In this document: in pieces, positions 23,743-35,204 of the stretch
Numbering within the stretch: the stretch's first letter is position 1
Layout: the number at the start of each line of letters is the position of its first letter
Origin: Incurvaria masculella
Lineage: Eukaryota; Arthropoda; Insecta; Lepidoptera; Incurvariidae
Direction of reading: 5' to 3'
Assembly (NCBI GenBank): GCA_946894095.1
Contig: OX335645.2
Span: 24,203,001-24,267,000, forward strand
DNA: 64,000 nucleotides
Notes under the pieces: generated by a model
Database searches by the model: none
What the model saw: only the letters and a program-made list of their open reading frames with translations
Told to the model about the DNA's origin: nothing
Translations under genes and position numbers: made by a program

Positions 23743-24384
23743 GCCAAGTTGCCTTCTCAGGTTCTACAGTTACCTGAAAATTTAAACACTTATGCAGGAC
23801 ATTTGAAAGTGCGCTTGATCCCACGCCTCTCTCCTCACTCACGAGATTCTGCCGACACATTACCGAACCATTTTCACGCTCGCTATAATTCAATATAATC
23901 CAAACCATTATGTACATACCATTCCTTTCTCGTAAATGCACAAGATTGTTGAGCTTTCATTGCATTGAGAGTATACGTGGCGCGCAGTTTGCATTTTACA
24001 CCCACAGCGAGCTACGTAAAGTTCAGATCGAGTAGAGCCGGATGCGGCGATGGAGATTGAACCGTAAATCGAAGGATGCAAGGCAGAAAGTTCTGGATCG
24101 GTGTTCAGTGTGAAGAAGCGATGGAGGTCGGTTACGAACGTCTAACCGCCGTTGTTTTGATTTCCAATTGAAGAAGCGAGCGCTAAACAGCCGCACGTCC
24201 CATCTGCGCCAATTTGTTCGCAAATCGCCATTACGTCGATTTGCTCACACCGTGCTGTCTGATAAACGATTTTGAGGATCGATTGATGTCGGAATTCGCT
24301 CGCATCTAATCTGACCAAATTGTACATCTTCGGTGCTATATTTATGAATGTAGAAAACTTCCACACTAGCGCTCATGATTGTTT

Positions 24385-24425
24385 TATGTATGGACATGGT
24401 AGCTAATACCAGCCGACCACACCTA
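24385..24425 (-). mobile_element. SINE-A 3'-end scrap
   Basis: TTTTATGTATGGACATGGTA and GCTAATACC match the antisense tail. Nothing more of the element remains. Confidence 0.5.
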
Positions 24426-24863
24426 ACGTAGACTTATTACGAGTATCACCTTTCAGTAAATCACTTCGATCGTTGATTTCGATAACTTACACAATATAAT
24501 AAAACCAATTGAGGTGTGCACTAAACATAAAAAAAAACTGTAGAAATAAGACATTAAAAAAAATATTGAACATATTTTTCTACACACGAACACATAAGTT
24601 AGCGAAATCGACCTCTACAGCAAAGCGAGCTAGAAAAATGAGTAGTAAGTTTTCGTCTTTTTTATAAACCTAAACAAAACTCTTTCTAGATTTAATGAAA
24701 ATTTCATGTTACTGTATACGTATTACAATTTAAGATCCAGACATGTTAGATACAAATAAAAATATTGGTCTATTGGACATAATCCCAATGAGAGAGGCGG
24801 CATTCTTCCGGTGAATTGCCAAGCTGATGTTCTGCCTGAGGAAACTGCGTGCACGTTGGTGCC

Positions 24864-24917
24864 CAGACGCCCAAATGAGCAGTTTTCCCAGGTTTTATGT
24901 AAACATTTGGGCGTCTG
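24864..24917. repeat. Inverted repeat with 14-bp perfect arms
   Basis: CAGACGCCCAAATG and CATTTGGGCGTCTG lie 26 nt apart in otherwise unique, moderately GC-rich sequence. Confidence 0.65.
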
Positions 24918-25167
24918 AGCTCCAAGCCCCAAGGGCAAAGGCGATAAATTCGTAATTAGCCTTAACTGATTTGTACTTATTATGTTCAAGTTACTCAGCC
25001 TTTGCTGAGATTTAAATATTCCATTTTATCGTGAATCAGTCATTTCTTTCTTTGAAACACATGCAAAATTGTGTCTTGCTCCTTACATGTTAGGTTAGGT
25101 TAGAACAGGAAACGGCAATAAACATTTTCTCGTTCTTTTAATCCATTTATATTTAGGCGTAATTGAA

Positions 25168-25372
25168 TAAAGGTAAAGTCCTGGCACCTAGTTCCTTCAG
25201 GACTTTGGTGATAGTGCTATTATCATGATCTTACGTTTTCCTAAGTAATATGTTTCATCAAGTTCGGTTATATAGGATGGGGGAACTAGGTGCCAACCCA
25301 GGGCCAATACCGGATGAAAAACACGGATAAATTTCATTGCCGCTTCGACCATCGTTTATTCAAATGCGTTTT
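25168..25372. mobile_element. Two opposed SINE-A scraps
   Basis: A sense piece at about 25,168-25,232 (GTCCTGGCACCTAGTTCCTT) and an antisense piece at about 25,278-25,372 (GGAACTAGGTGCC; TTGCCGCTTCGACCATCG) flank about 45 bp of other sequence. Confidence 0.65.
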
Positions 25373-25715
25373 TGGTCTTATTTCTAAGGCGAAAGAAGGT
25401 TGACATAGATTTTGTCGCGTAAGTTATTTTAATGCAAAAGACAACGTAGGCCAAGTCTGGCATGCCGGAAAAATAAAAAAGATATAATACTATAAAAAAG
25501 CTGTTGAAAAGTAATGATTTTGAATATCGTCCACGTCCACAGCACGCCCGGAAAAATACATTAAATCCGATTTGATTAGCCGCAAGCCACGGAATCGCTC
25601 GTGGAGGTAGGGAGCATATCATTTCTACCTCAGATTAGAAAAGGAAGGAGATATGCGATCTAGGGCTCCTACTATCAAACTCGCTGCCCTAAATTTTACA
25701 AAACTACCACCCGAA

Positions 25716-25940
25716 CTTAAATATACATGTCACATGAAAACATAGTCGCAGACATTTTGGAGGGTTTGTATTGGTGGCAACTGACTTGACGAACGGAGTT
25801 TAAGAGCTAGCGGTGATGATGTTTGGACTACGTGGGATTCGACGCCCCGCCGCCATCCCATACGATTATATGCACAATTTGTCCACACGGCGGCGAAGTA
25901 ACGTCCACATGGCGCTTCTTTCTTTTCTCCTCTGCGGTTT
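25716..25940 (+). mobile_element. Rep-C dispersed repeat
   Basis: It shares ATAGTCGCAGACATTTTGGA, AACTGACTTGACGAACG, ATCCCATACGATTATATG and the downstream CTTCTTTCTTTTCTCC pattern with the copies at 10.9 and 36.3-37.0 kb. Confidence 0.65.
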
Positions 25941-27467
25941 CAACATTTCGAGAGGCAGCATCCATCGATAATGGCGTCTGATCGTACCCTAATTCGGTCT
26001 GCAGCCGAAACGAAGTCGTGACATCCGGATGGTCCTCATTTATTTTATCATTATTTACCCAGAGCGGATAGCCGAGTGTCTGGCAGCGATAGGTTTTTTG
26101 TTAGGATAATGGCGGAGGTCTCCGTGACGACCGATAATGCTCGTCCTGCGCCGCGGCTTGCGCTCGATAACAGGCTAAGTAATTGACACAAAATGGCCGA
26201 AATGAATAAAAACAATAACTGCGCTCGGATTTCTTATTACTTTTCGATCGTACCGCTTTATTGCGCGGTCGGTCGCGGAATGTAGGGGAGTAAATGACAG
26301 AATAAGGATACGCAATTCGTTTATCAAAAGATTTTTTTTATATATATGTGAAAATGTATATCGGTCAGGTCAAACTTTCTGGTCTTTTTTCATTAAAAGG
26401 ATTTTTGGCGCGTTTGGGAAAACAGATCAGAGTATAAACGAAATTAAGCGCACTGCTCTAACTAACTTTGACATCGTTTCATGACAATATTTTACACACA
26501 ATTTAATGTCATCTATTGGTCGTTTGACTAAGTAAAATTATCATCAGGGCCTCACATAAGAGGCGCTTATAATGTAAAGGGAACTCCGAAAAGTTCTGTT
26601 TTTTTCCTGTAATTATGCTGGAAGGCCTTGCCAAATTCCATGATTCTAGTTGAACAGGAGGTATCCCTATATGTTCGTAAATGACTGTATATTTATGGCC
26701 GCGTTGACCTAGAAGCTGGATTTTATAGGCCCAATGGCCGATACATCTAAGAATTTGATATTTATTTTAACTTATTCCTTTCACGCGTTTCCGAGTTAAA
26801 GGATTTTGACAGACAGAAAGACAGGCGGAAAACGATGAGTACCTGATTTCCTTTTGATCACATTGGACTTAACAGTTATGCGATAAGAATTATGAAATAA
26901 ATTAAAAAATATATAAAAAAGGGCGCCTGTAAATATAAGAAAACTGCAACTTATCCCCGCGCACGGTACGAGGAGGGCGGCGCGGCGGGCGGCGGTGAGG
27001 CGGGACGCGGAGGAGGCGGAGGAGGCGTCGTCACGTACCACTCGGACAAATTGTTCCAAATTAGACATTTACGACTTTGTGAGCGATCATTTAAACTCGC
27101 ATTAAATCCGGCCCCAGTCTCGACTAAATTATACGTAATGCGCACTAACGATAGACATCTGTACGTCGCACGGTCGCGCCGCCGCCGCCGCACCGTGTGC
27201 GCGCGCGCATACGGTGCGGCGCAACGCACCGACCGCACCAGGATCATCTACATATTTTGTTTTGTGTATTTTTGTCTGTTTTATTTAGGACGTTCGTTAT
27301 ATTACACGGCTAAATTAAAATAAAACGGATTTTTTCATCATTGATTCGACCATACATACAATGTTACCTTAACGAACTCTACCATCGAGCAAATAAAGAA
27401 CTCTAAACTAGAAACGACAAATTCCTTGTATTGTTTTAAGAGCCGATACCTACTTTCACCTTTTGAG
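25941..27467. other. Unique DNA with CpG-rich patch at 27.0-27.25 kb
   Basis: 26,040-26,300 is balanced and non-repetitive. 26,955-27,035 and 27,165-27,245 are CpG-rich and give overlapping frames on both strands. Confidence 0.4.
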
Positions 27468-27865
27468 CGGCTTTTAGCATAGTGGCGCGGGGACTGGCCT
27501 AGCGTACAGAGGTCTGGGTTCAATTTCGACATGCACCACTTTCTTTCTCTTTCCGAGTTCAATAAGTGCATTTCGTCACGAATGCGAGCTGCTCCATGGT
27601 TCGGAATCCATGCAAAACTGTAGGTCCCCTTCCCCTACTAGGTGGCAGGGTTTAAGCCCGCCCGGGATGGTACCATCGCATTGGATGAAAAGATGGTCGA
27701 AGCGGGAATGAAAAATAGTCCGTCTTTTCTATCCAGTTCAATTTAGCCGTGCTCATAAAGGGAAGGTCCTGGCATGACACCTAATTCCTTCGGGAATGTG
27801 GTGTATTGGGCTAATATCATAACGGTAGTTGTGTGGCCATCCATGTCAGGTCGCATAAAAAAAAC
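27468..27865 (+). mobile_element. SINE-A, full length, tRNA-type head
   Basis: This complete sense copy runs from a head with A box TAGCATAGTGG and B box GGTTCAATTTC, through the body, to a tail GGTCGCATAAAAAAAA. With the 3.2-kb copy it defines both ends of the family. Confidence 0.92.
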
Positions 27866-28758
27866 ACAGCACACAGTATCTTCTGATCTACAGAGTTTCT
27901 CATTTTTTAGCTACCGTTCGAAAGACATAATTTTTTTTTAGTTTCGAGTATATTGAAAGTTTTTTTTGAACAAACGCTTAGGGCGAAGAAATACATCGTG
28001 AGAAAAACACTATTTTGGATGTATTTAGCTCTTCAGCAATATTTTCACACTTTCTAGGAGCCCATAACATATCATATTTGTTGTAAAATAATATGTGAAA
28101 TATGCTCGGAGCCGGTTTATCCCACGCTGGACCGCGCGACTCCATATCTCTGCATCTATCCTCACCGCTAACTATCTGCAGCAAATGCGGACGAATTTGA
28201 TGTCATTTTAACGTGTTTACGTCAAATCAAATCAGACAGTCCAAATTGTGCGCGCGGCCTGTCACAATGGCTGCGGGCCCCGGCTGTGACCACGTGATCC
28301 AATAAAACGTCGATTTGTCCCCAATGCGACCGTCCCCGCCGCCATTCACAGCTGTAAATTGCTCGCCAACGAACAAAGGCTAGAATCAACAATCTGTCCG
28401 GTCGGACGCGTCCGTCCATCCGTCTGTCCGGCGCGGCGGTATCGCTACTGCTGCACTCCTCTACTCTACCTATATACAACTCACTGACTGTGGTGGCTTT
28501 TGCGAGATGAAACGTTTTCCTCGGCCCAGTTGATGACGTCTGCATATTACATACGTATCTGGTGCTTAGTGTTCATAAATTTAAAAAAAAATATGAACTT
28601 TGTGTTTATGAGCTTCAGATATTTACCGCAGTAAATTTCAAATATAGCTAGATCATCAACACAATTTTTGTCTTTTTGAAATTCCAATTCCTGAAGACTA
28701 CTTACGTCAGGTAAAATATTTTTCGTCTTTATTTTTTAAATAATAAAACAAATTTTCA
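27866..28758. other. Unique DNA with GC-richer block
   Basis: 28,230-28,440 is GC-richer with GTCCGTCCATCCGTCTGTCC; opposed frames there are unrecognised. Confidence 0.4.
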
Positions 28759-29310
28759 CTTAAGGTGGCCCAACCCGGCGGCCTCAACTCATTTGCGGGC
28801 ACGGTACAAAACCGTGCTGTTGCGCTCTGGGACCTTCTCTGTTTCTAAGAAGAAGACGGGCTCCGTTATGAGGAAGATGCAACCTGTCCACAAAAAAGAC
28901 AATGTGCATAGTGTATGATTTGGTAAGATTTACGAAAATTTTAATTTCAAAACGACTCATAGCTAAAAGTAAACCACGACCGCTGTAGTCAAAAATCTAA
29001 CAAAAACCAAATAGATTATAAATCTTGATTAAATAAGCTATGTCTGATGACTAATCTTTTTAAGATGTTCTTACTTTATCATTGCGTAATCCACCTCCAA
29101 AGTAATTGTATGAAACCCGCGAAAAATCCGAACTTTCGGACGTTATAACTTGGAAACCAAACACAATTTTACAATGCCAATGGTCATCAGACATCTAGTT
29201 TAATCAAATAAAGCTATATTGAGCAAAATTTTGGATCTCTGACAAGAAATATAGGCGTGATCTTCTTTCCCCTTTTGTATGGGGAAATGAGCGGGTTGGG
29301 CCACCTTAAG
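28759..29310. mobile_element. MITE with 19-bp perfect terminal repeats and TTAA ends
   Basis: CTTAAGGTGGCCCAACCCG at 28,759-28,777 is exactly inverted at 29,292-29,310. If the TTAA inside is the duplicated target, the inserted part starts GGTGG and ends CCACC, as expected for a piggyBac-type non-autonomous element of about 540 bp. The interior shows no transposase remnant. Confidence 0.65.
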
Positions 29311-29311
29311 C

Positions 29312-29608
29312 CCTCATGGAGCTTCGAGCTTTGATTCTCGCCCGGTTGATGCACCACTTTATTTCTCTGTCTGAGTTGCATATGTGCATTTTTACACAAA
29401 TGCGAGCTGTTCCATAGTTCAAAATCGATGTAAAACTGTGGGTCCCCTTACCCTACTAGTTGGCAGGGCTTAAGCCATTGCAAAACGGCAATGGAAAATA
29501 GTCGGTGTTTGCATCCTGTTCAATGTAGCCATATTCATAAACAAAGGGTGCTGACGTAGCACCTCATTCTTTCGGGTATGCGGTGTTTTCGGCTAATAAT
29601 GAGAGGGT
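29312..29608 (+). mobile_element. SINE-A, diverged, partial head
   Basis: Sense motifs are GATGCACCACTTTATTTCTC, GTAAAACTGTGGGTCCCCTT, CTAGTTGGCAGGGCTTAAGC and CCTCATTCTTTCGGG. It starts right after the TTAA MITE. Confidence 0.8.
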
Positions 29609-30345
29609 TTGGAAATGAAAAATACATCAATCATCTACTGTTCATCGCGCGAGAATTGAATGTGACTCTACAAGATATAGAAGCAGGAATAATCTACTAC
29701 ACCGTGCAAATGACAACTCGAAAGCGTTCTGATTTAAGCGCGTTATAGTTTCCATTCTTGTGACCCCTAGCTGTATACGCATAAGGGTCACATTGGATTC
29801 ACGAGGATGGCAGTGCTGCAGGAGACAGGAAACACGCTCACTTTGCAATCAAATTACCCGGCATTAGGCCGCGCCGGCGCAGCGCCCAAACTGCGTTATA
29901 ACAAATTGATTTTTTTGGCGTTGACATTACACTTTGGATAAAAAGAGTGGGTTAGCTTTTGTGAGAGTGATTACGGGACCTAGAAAACTTTAGATGCGGA
30001 CATATTTTTTTCTGAATTGTTATAAATTCCTTTCCCACTTCTCCGTCCGGGTGCTTTGTAAGAAAGTTGTATTATCCAAGTTTACGAATATAACAATATT
30101 TCTAGAAGGTCACAAACTTATTATTATGTTATTAAAATATATGCTTCAATTTTAATGAACACTATATCGAGATATCTACAACAATATTAGTTAAGATGTC
30201 GTAAACGCGATTGTCTGAAAAGCTTGTGCGATAGAGTCGTGATTGGTAAAGATGTTAATAAAAGCTATTGTATTATTTTACTGGATTGCTCATAAGCAAA
30301 AAATGTGTCGCAATAACCTATGAGTATAATAAAACAGCCGACGTA
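29609..30345. other. Unique DNA, no gene seen
   Basis: AT-rich apart from a short GC stretch at about 29,860. Nothing recognised. Confidence 0.45.
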
Positions 30346-30616
30346 CCAAAGTAGTCGATATTGGACACCGGGCAGTGGGCTGGTCACGTCAGCCGAAGAG
30401 ACGACGACCGTTGGAGTAACCGTGTCCTACACTGGCGGCCATGGACAGGAAAACGGAGTGTGGGAAGACCACTCGCCAGGTGGGACGACGACATCAAGTG
30501 CGTTGGCGGAAAGCAGTGGTTCCGTACCGCTGAGAGCCGGGAGGACTGGGGAAAATTGGAGAGGCGTATGTCCAGCAGTGGACGCAAACACGCTGACTGA
30601 CTGACTGACTGACATA
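30346..30616 (+). mobile_element. RTE-type LINE, 5'-truncated 3' end
   Basis: Only the last coding part and the tail of an RTE-clade element remain. It ends in a (CTGA)n microsatellite at about 30,594-30,613. The matching scrap at 8.2 kb shows that the family is dispersed here. Confidence 0.8.
30361..30600 (+). pseudogene. C-terminal fragment of RTE reverse-transcriptase polyprotein
   Basis: This open frame of 79 codons matches the C-terminal end of RTE-clade ORF2 proteins: WAGHVSRRDDDRW (near residue 6), then RVLHWRPWTGKRSVGRP and LARWDDDI. The reverse transcriptase and endonuclease are absent through 5' truncation, so the first Met is not a real start. No activity is expected. Confidence 0.75.
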
Positions 30617-32504
30617 ATAAAACTTATAATAGTAGAAAAAAGTCTGGAAATAAATAATCTGATCACGTTCGGTAAGGATATTTCAGTATAGGGTTAGGTT
30701 GGGGTAAATTTAATTGTATCCAACCTAAGTAAGTTTAGCTCCTTTTCAATATTATCTGTCTTCCATTACAATATCCTATGAAAGTGCCATTTGTCCTTCG
30801 ACATCCATATATTTTTAAGAGACCCGATAAAAATGACAATTATCCTTCTGTTAAAGTAATGGTATTGGAGGCTCCGATAGAACTGATATTCATTCTGTGG
30901 CTTTGAGTGCTCTGCCCCGGGACAGGTGCTTAGCTCTGTGGTATTTGAGTACTTCCCTTCTATTCCTCGGTACAAAAAGTAGCGTTCAGTTCCGTCGGCC
31001 GACGCGCGACAGTGCGCGCCGCGCCGTCTCCGCCGCCGGGCGGGGCAGGCGCGACGCGACACGACGCCGAGCGACGCCGAGGGCCAGGGCTGCTCAAAAC
31101 ATCAGCAGAGCTGGAAAAGTTAAGTCCATTCAGATTAAACGTAGTTAAAATAATTATACTTTTACGTGACATATTTTTTTCCATACTCTATGACACCAAG
31201 CCCAGACGATTTTCTCTCGTTGACACCCGTCAGTAATTGTTCTATTCTATTGTTGTAGTATTATCTCCCGCGTTGTTGCAGGATTAAAATAAAATAGTCG
31301 TTCTTTCCGATTTGTTTTACTCGATCGACACAGAAGACACGTTAAAATAAGTAATTTCTGTGAGTGACACCTAATTTCTTCGGAAACGCGTAATGAAATT
31401 AATTTTTTTCCTTAAAAAAAATTCAGGGCAATGGGTTAATCGTGCAGACAAGGCGACGAGCCTTATTCGTTCGGTTTAATCGAACTGTATAGTAAATTGA
31501 CGAATATATGAATATACCTGACGGAGAAAAAGAAAAGAACCATTTTTTAAAGGAAAATATTGAATGGTTTTTGAAATTAATTAATTTGAAATTACAATAT
31601 TTGGAATGTTTATTTTTGTAATTCCGACTTTCTTTCTATTGAGAACGTCTTCTTCTTTCAAAATAAGAATAAGGTAAGGCAGAGCGTTCCACAAGATATA
31701 TAAAGTGCTCATTTAGCGCCATCCCTGCGGGCAAGTAACGGAGCTAATAGAAAACAAGGCAATGTCACGCTCCCTACAAAATAATAGCGTTTTCATTCAC
31801 GCCATTAAAACGAACTCAGTTCCGGTGGAGTGACTGCGCAGGCGCACCCGCCGCTTGCCCCCACCGCAGCGCCCCCTCCGCCCCGCCGCTGTGAGCTGGC
31901 ATTTGCTGGTATTAACCTGGAAATAACAAACAATTCGGTTAGCCGAATGGCTAGCCAAACGAAAATTGTGGACAAAGGGGTCATATCATATCACAGGCTA
32001 TTCTTTCAGCACTATTAACTTCTATTCAGCCTTCAGCCTCATGGTAATGGCGACATTTATTTAATAATAATATAAATCCGAATTTCAAAAATTAAAATTT
32101 CTTGAAAATTTTATTTATGGAATATTTTGTGACTTAGGTTTGGTCATGTGGAAAGCAGGGCTGCGAATGAGTGATGAAAAAATGTTAAAACCATTTGTAT
32201 TTGTATTGGTTTATCCTCCTTTGGAACGCAGGGAACACATGGAATCGTAAATACATTTAATAAAATTGAAGCAAAACAAGTTAATTATCTGTCGTTATCA
32301 TGGCAAGATACTCACTTAAATCTAGATTTTTAAATAAAGTATAACTAAACTTTAATTTTACAAAATCAGCTTGGCAAGCATAAAAAAGAATTGTCAAAAA
32401 ATAAATAGAAAATTAAAGAAAATATGTTCACAGGCTTAAATGAAAAAGTTTACAGGACGAAAACGTGTACAGCTTATATGTTTATTTAGATTTTCACTGT
32501 TGTT
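30617..32504. other. Unique DNA with CpG-rich patches
   Basis: 30,995-31,090 (CGCCGCCGGGCGGGGCAGGC) and 31,830-31,895 are GC-rich. A SINE-A-like scrap (GACACCTAATTTCTTCGG) at 31,367 is too short to list separately. Confidence 0.4.
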
Positions 32505-32698
32505 CGACATAATACTTAATGTTTACGGATATATGTACAGTGTTAAACTTCTTCTGTTGACTTCTGACTGGACGACGCGTCAGAGGTCCTCGAGGTCGCG
32601 CCGCGATCCTGATGATGTCCGCAGCGTGGTGGACGAAACGTCGGAAAGAAGTAAGCCCGTTTTAATACTGTATATCCGTAAACATTAAGTATTGTGTA
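32505..32698. mobile_element. MITE-like element with inverted ends
   Basis: AATACTTAATGTTTACGGAT at about 32,511 is inverted at about 32,667-32,693 with few changes. The interior is GC-richer (GACGACGCGTCAGAGG; GGTGGACGAAACGTCGG). The open frame across it is not recognised. Confidence 0.6.
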
Positions 32699-33088
32699 CA
32701 GCTTAGTTTCTCACCAGTAATGGCACTTGTGAAGAGATGTAAGTCATTAGAAGAATCTAAGGAATTGCGCTGTGATCGAAGCTTATTGCGGCACTCGATA
32801 AACTCTGCCTGGTCCTGGGGGGAAGAGGCGTGATGGTATATATGTATGCACGGATGTAGAATTGGGGTAAGGCTTGCTATATTGCCGGTCTGTCTTTTTA
32901 AACAATTAGTAATATATCTTCGAATTTGCTTAAAAAATATTCTTTTTTTCTTTTTCTTTTTAGTTTTTCTTTTTCTAACTATGTTTAAGTGAAAAAAAAA
33001 ATCGTTCATTAGTATTAAAGGTAAAATATATCTCTCATCTTAACCCTGTGGTATGTCTGTTTATCCACCACAATACTGCCACAAGGAA
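32699..33088. other. Unique DNA, no gene seen
   Basis: Contains a pyrimidine-rich run at 32,940-32,976. Confidence 0.45.
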
Positions 33089-33182
33089 ATTATGAGCACG
33101 CGGGCTACATTGAGATGGATGGAAAACACGGACAAAATTTCATTGCCGCTCCATCATTTACGCTTTCATCCAATGCGATGTT
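33089..33182 (-). mobile_element. SINE-A body fragment
   Basis: ATGAGCACGCGGGCTACATT, GGATGGAAAACACGGAC and TTTCATCCAATGCGATG occur in antisense order. Confidence 0.75.
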
Positions 33183-33629
33183 GCAAAGCTGATGTTGACT
33201 GTTGAATCATGTTTAATGCACTGACAAATGGTGGAAACGTGATGTTCCCGAACAGTTTAAAGACATTAGAGCGATGACATTCATGTCATAAATCAAACAA
33301 ATTTGCAGCAAGTCTCTATATGACGTATATTCTGAAGGTCTCCTGGCGCATTCATTACATCGATCCATAATGCATGGTGTAGTCATATTATCGAGCGAGT
33401 TAAATACCTGACCTACGAGTTTGTTCGCACGGCGAGGTGGCTCGTCCCGGAAGAACCTGTCAAAGGTAATGGATCCCGAGAAAAGTTGTTTTAAGAAAAA
33501 AACTATTACAAGTTAACTTGCAGAACTTCACTTAAAGAAAATTATTTATGACTTAACCGCGAGTTAGTTGTTTTCTTTGGTTGTATACATACAAAGTAAC
33601 TAACAAAAGACATTGCGACCATATCAATA

Positions 33630-33946
33630 AAAAACCGGTCAAGTGCGAGTCGGACTCGCACACGAAGAGTTCCGTACCATCGTACAAGATTTAACACCAC
33701 CAAATATCGTTTTTTGTATAGGGGCTCCCTTCAATATTTATTATTGTTAAATTTTGCCTTTGCTGTATTTTATTTTTTGCTATAGCGGCCAAATAAATAC
33801 ACACTCGGTGGTAATTTTAGCTGCCTACCTATTACGTTTAATGAGATACAGTACTGTGACAGACGGGCGGACTGACGGACGGACGGATGGACGGACGGGC
33901 GGACGGAGCCTTATTGATAGGGTTCTGTTGGCAACCCTAAAAAAGA
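33630..33946 (+). mobile_element. GGAC-microsatellite dispersed repeat
   Basis: The copy runs from ACCGGTCAAGTGCGAGTCGG to CAACCCTAAAAAAG, with an expanded GGAC/GGGC tract at about 33,863-33,906. The 3' inverted end is partly lost (TTGGCAACCC). Confidence 0.85.
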
Positions 33947-34347
33947 TTTAAGAAAACTGAGTACATCATATTTTACCTCATGTAACAACGAGGCACCGCC
34001 TATTTACGTCTATTTATTTTCTCATTACTTAATCTACGTATTAGTGTTAATATATAGAAATCATTTCCTTGTCGGGACCGTTAAAATTATTTGGTAAAGT
34101 CACAGATCAGACAATCTGGTTGTCAACAGTTAATTGAGTTGTCTGGCCTGTGGATTTAGTAATCATAAAACATACAGTCTCTTAGTATGGTTGGTATAAA
34201 AGAAATCTCAGTCTCTTTTAAAAAAACGAATATAAATCTATATTATAATCTATATTATTATCTATATATGAATCCTATAGTAGCACCACACACACAATGT
34301 ACACGTAGCTGCATTATAATTGCTGTGTGAAGGGCACTGAGCCGACG

Positions 34348-34377
34348 ACTTGTCACTTATTGCGCGAAGTGACAAGT
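34348..34377. repeat. Perfect hairpin with 11-bp stem
   Basis: ACTTGTCACTT and AAGTGACAAGT flank 8 nt. It lies in unique sequence. Confidence 0.6.
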
Positions 34378-34724
34378 TATCGCATTAAGCGGTAATGGTC
34401 TCCAGGCATTTTGTATAATAAATGTCGCGAAACTTGCTCATGTCCATCACGATTATCACCACATAATTTCTCACAGTTTTAATTGTTGGTGGACAGGTAT
34501 CAAAACGTTTACGTTTTTCGTTTATTTGATAGAAAACAATGTGTAAAACATACATTTTTGAATGATTCAGTTACGTACTACATAAGGCGATCATGGTGCC
34601 CTAGGGAACGTTTTTTTTTAAATAAATAAAACATCTAAAGTGACATTTCAATTAAACGTTATCTAACATTTGATTTGTGTGAGTATGGGCTTAATTGAAT
34701 GAACGCAAAGGAGCCTACGCATAC

Positions 34725-34905
34725 TTTTTTATTTATTTAACTGGATATGGATGGCTAATACCATACCATACCTACAGTCACGATAACCCAGCCTCCCTTC
34801 CCTTGAACTGGATAGAAAAATTGTGGACATTTTTTTATTGCCGCTTCGAACGTATTTCATTACAATGCGATTACATAGTACCACCCCGGGCGGGCATGAT
34901 TAAAT
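34725..34905 (-). mobile_element. SINE-A fragment
   Basis: Antisense tail (ACTGGATATGGATGGCTAAT) and body (GAACTGGATAGAAAA; GCCGCTTCGAACG; CCCCGGGCGGGC) are present with an internal deletion. Confidence 0.75.
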
Positions 34906-35158
34906 TTTCGATGCGGTTTTTTGTCATTTCATTTATTTACATTTTTTTGGTAGTCAAACTATACTAATTTACGTCAAAAACTAATAGATAGAACATACTA
35001 AGATGCTCCTGCCAAACAATTTTAGGTAGATCCGTTCAAGGCACAGTACAAGAATTCAAAATTAAATATTTAAAACCATTGTTATAGTTTTAAATCAAAG
35101 TGAACGATTTATTTATATTTACATTAGAACCTCCCTTTTCGCCTTCCCTCATATTCCC

Positions 35159-35204
35159 TAACTAATCTTATTTGCGTCCAGCAGGACGCAAATAAGATTA
35201 GTTA
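35159..35204. repeat. Perfect 21-bp palindromic hairpin, 4-nt loop
   Basis: The arms at 35,159-35,179 and 35,184-35,204 are exact reverse complements around AGCA; the left arm begins TAACTAATCTTATTTGCGTC. The composition is mixed, so this is not simple AT dyad noise. Confidence 0.8.

Larger units (their letters stand above)
23743..25167. other. Unique DNA, no gene seen
   Basis: 24,000-24,350 is of balanced composition without repeats. The rest is AT-rich except for the 14-bp inverted repeat listed. Only about two TTAGG units occur at 25,090, too few for a telomeric tract. Confidence 0.4.
33183..34724. other. Unique DNA around a GGAC repeat
   Basis: Apart from the GGAC repeat and the 34.35-kb hairpin, only AT-rich sequence without frames of note. 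Confidence 0.4.

Noticed and set aside
25085..25105. TTAGG telomeric repeat
   Set aside because: Only about two tandem units; far below a telomeric or interstitial tract.
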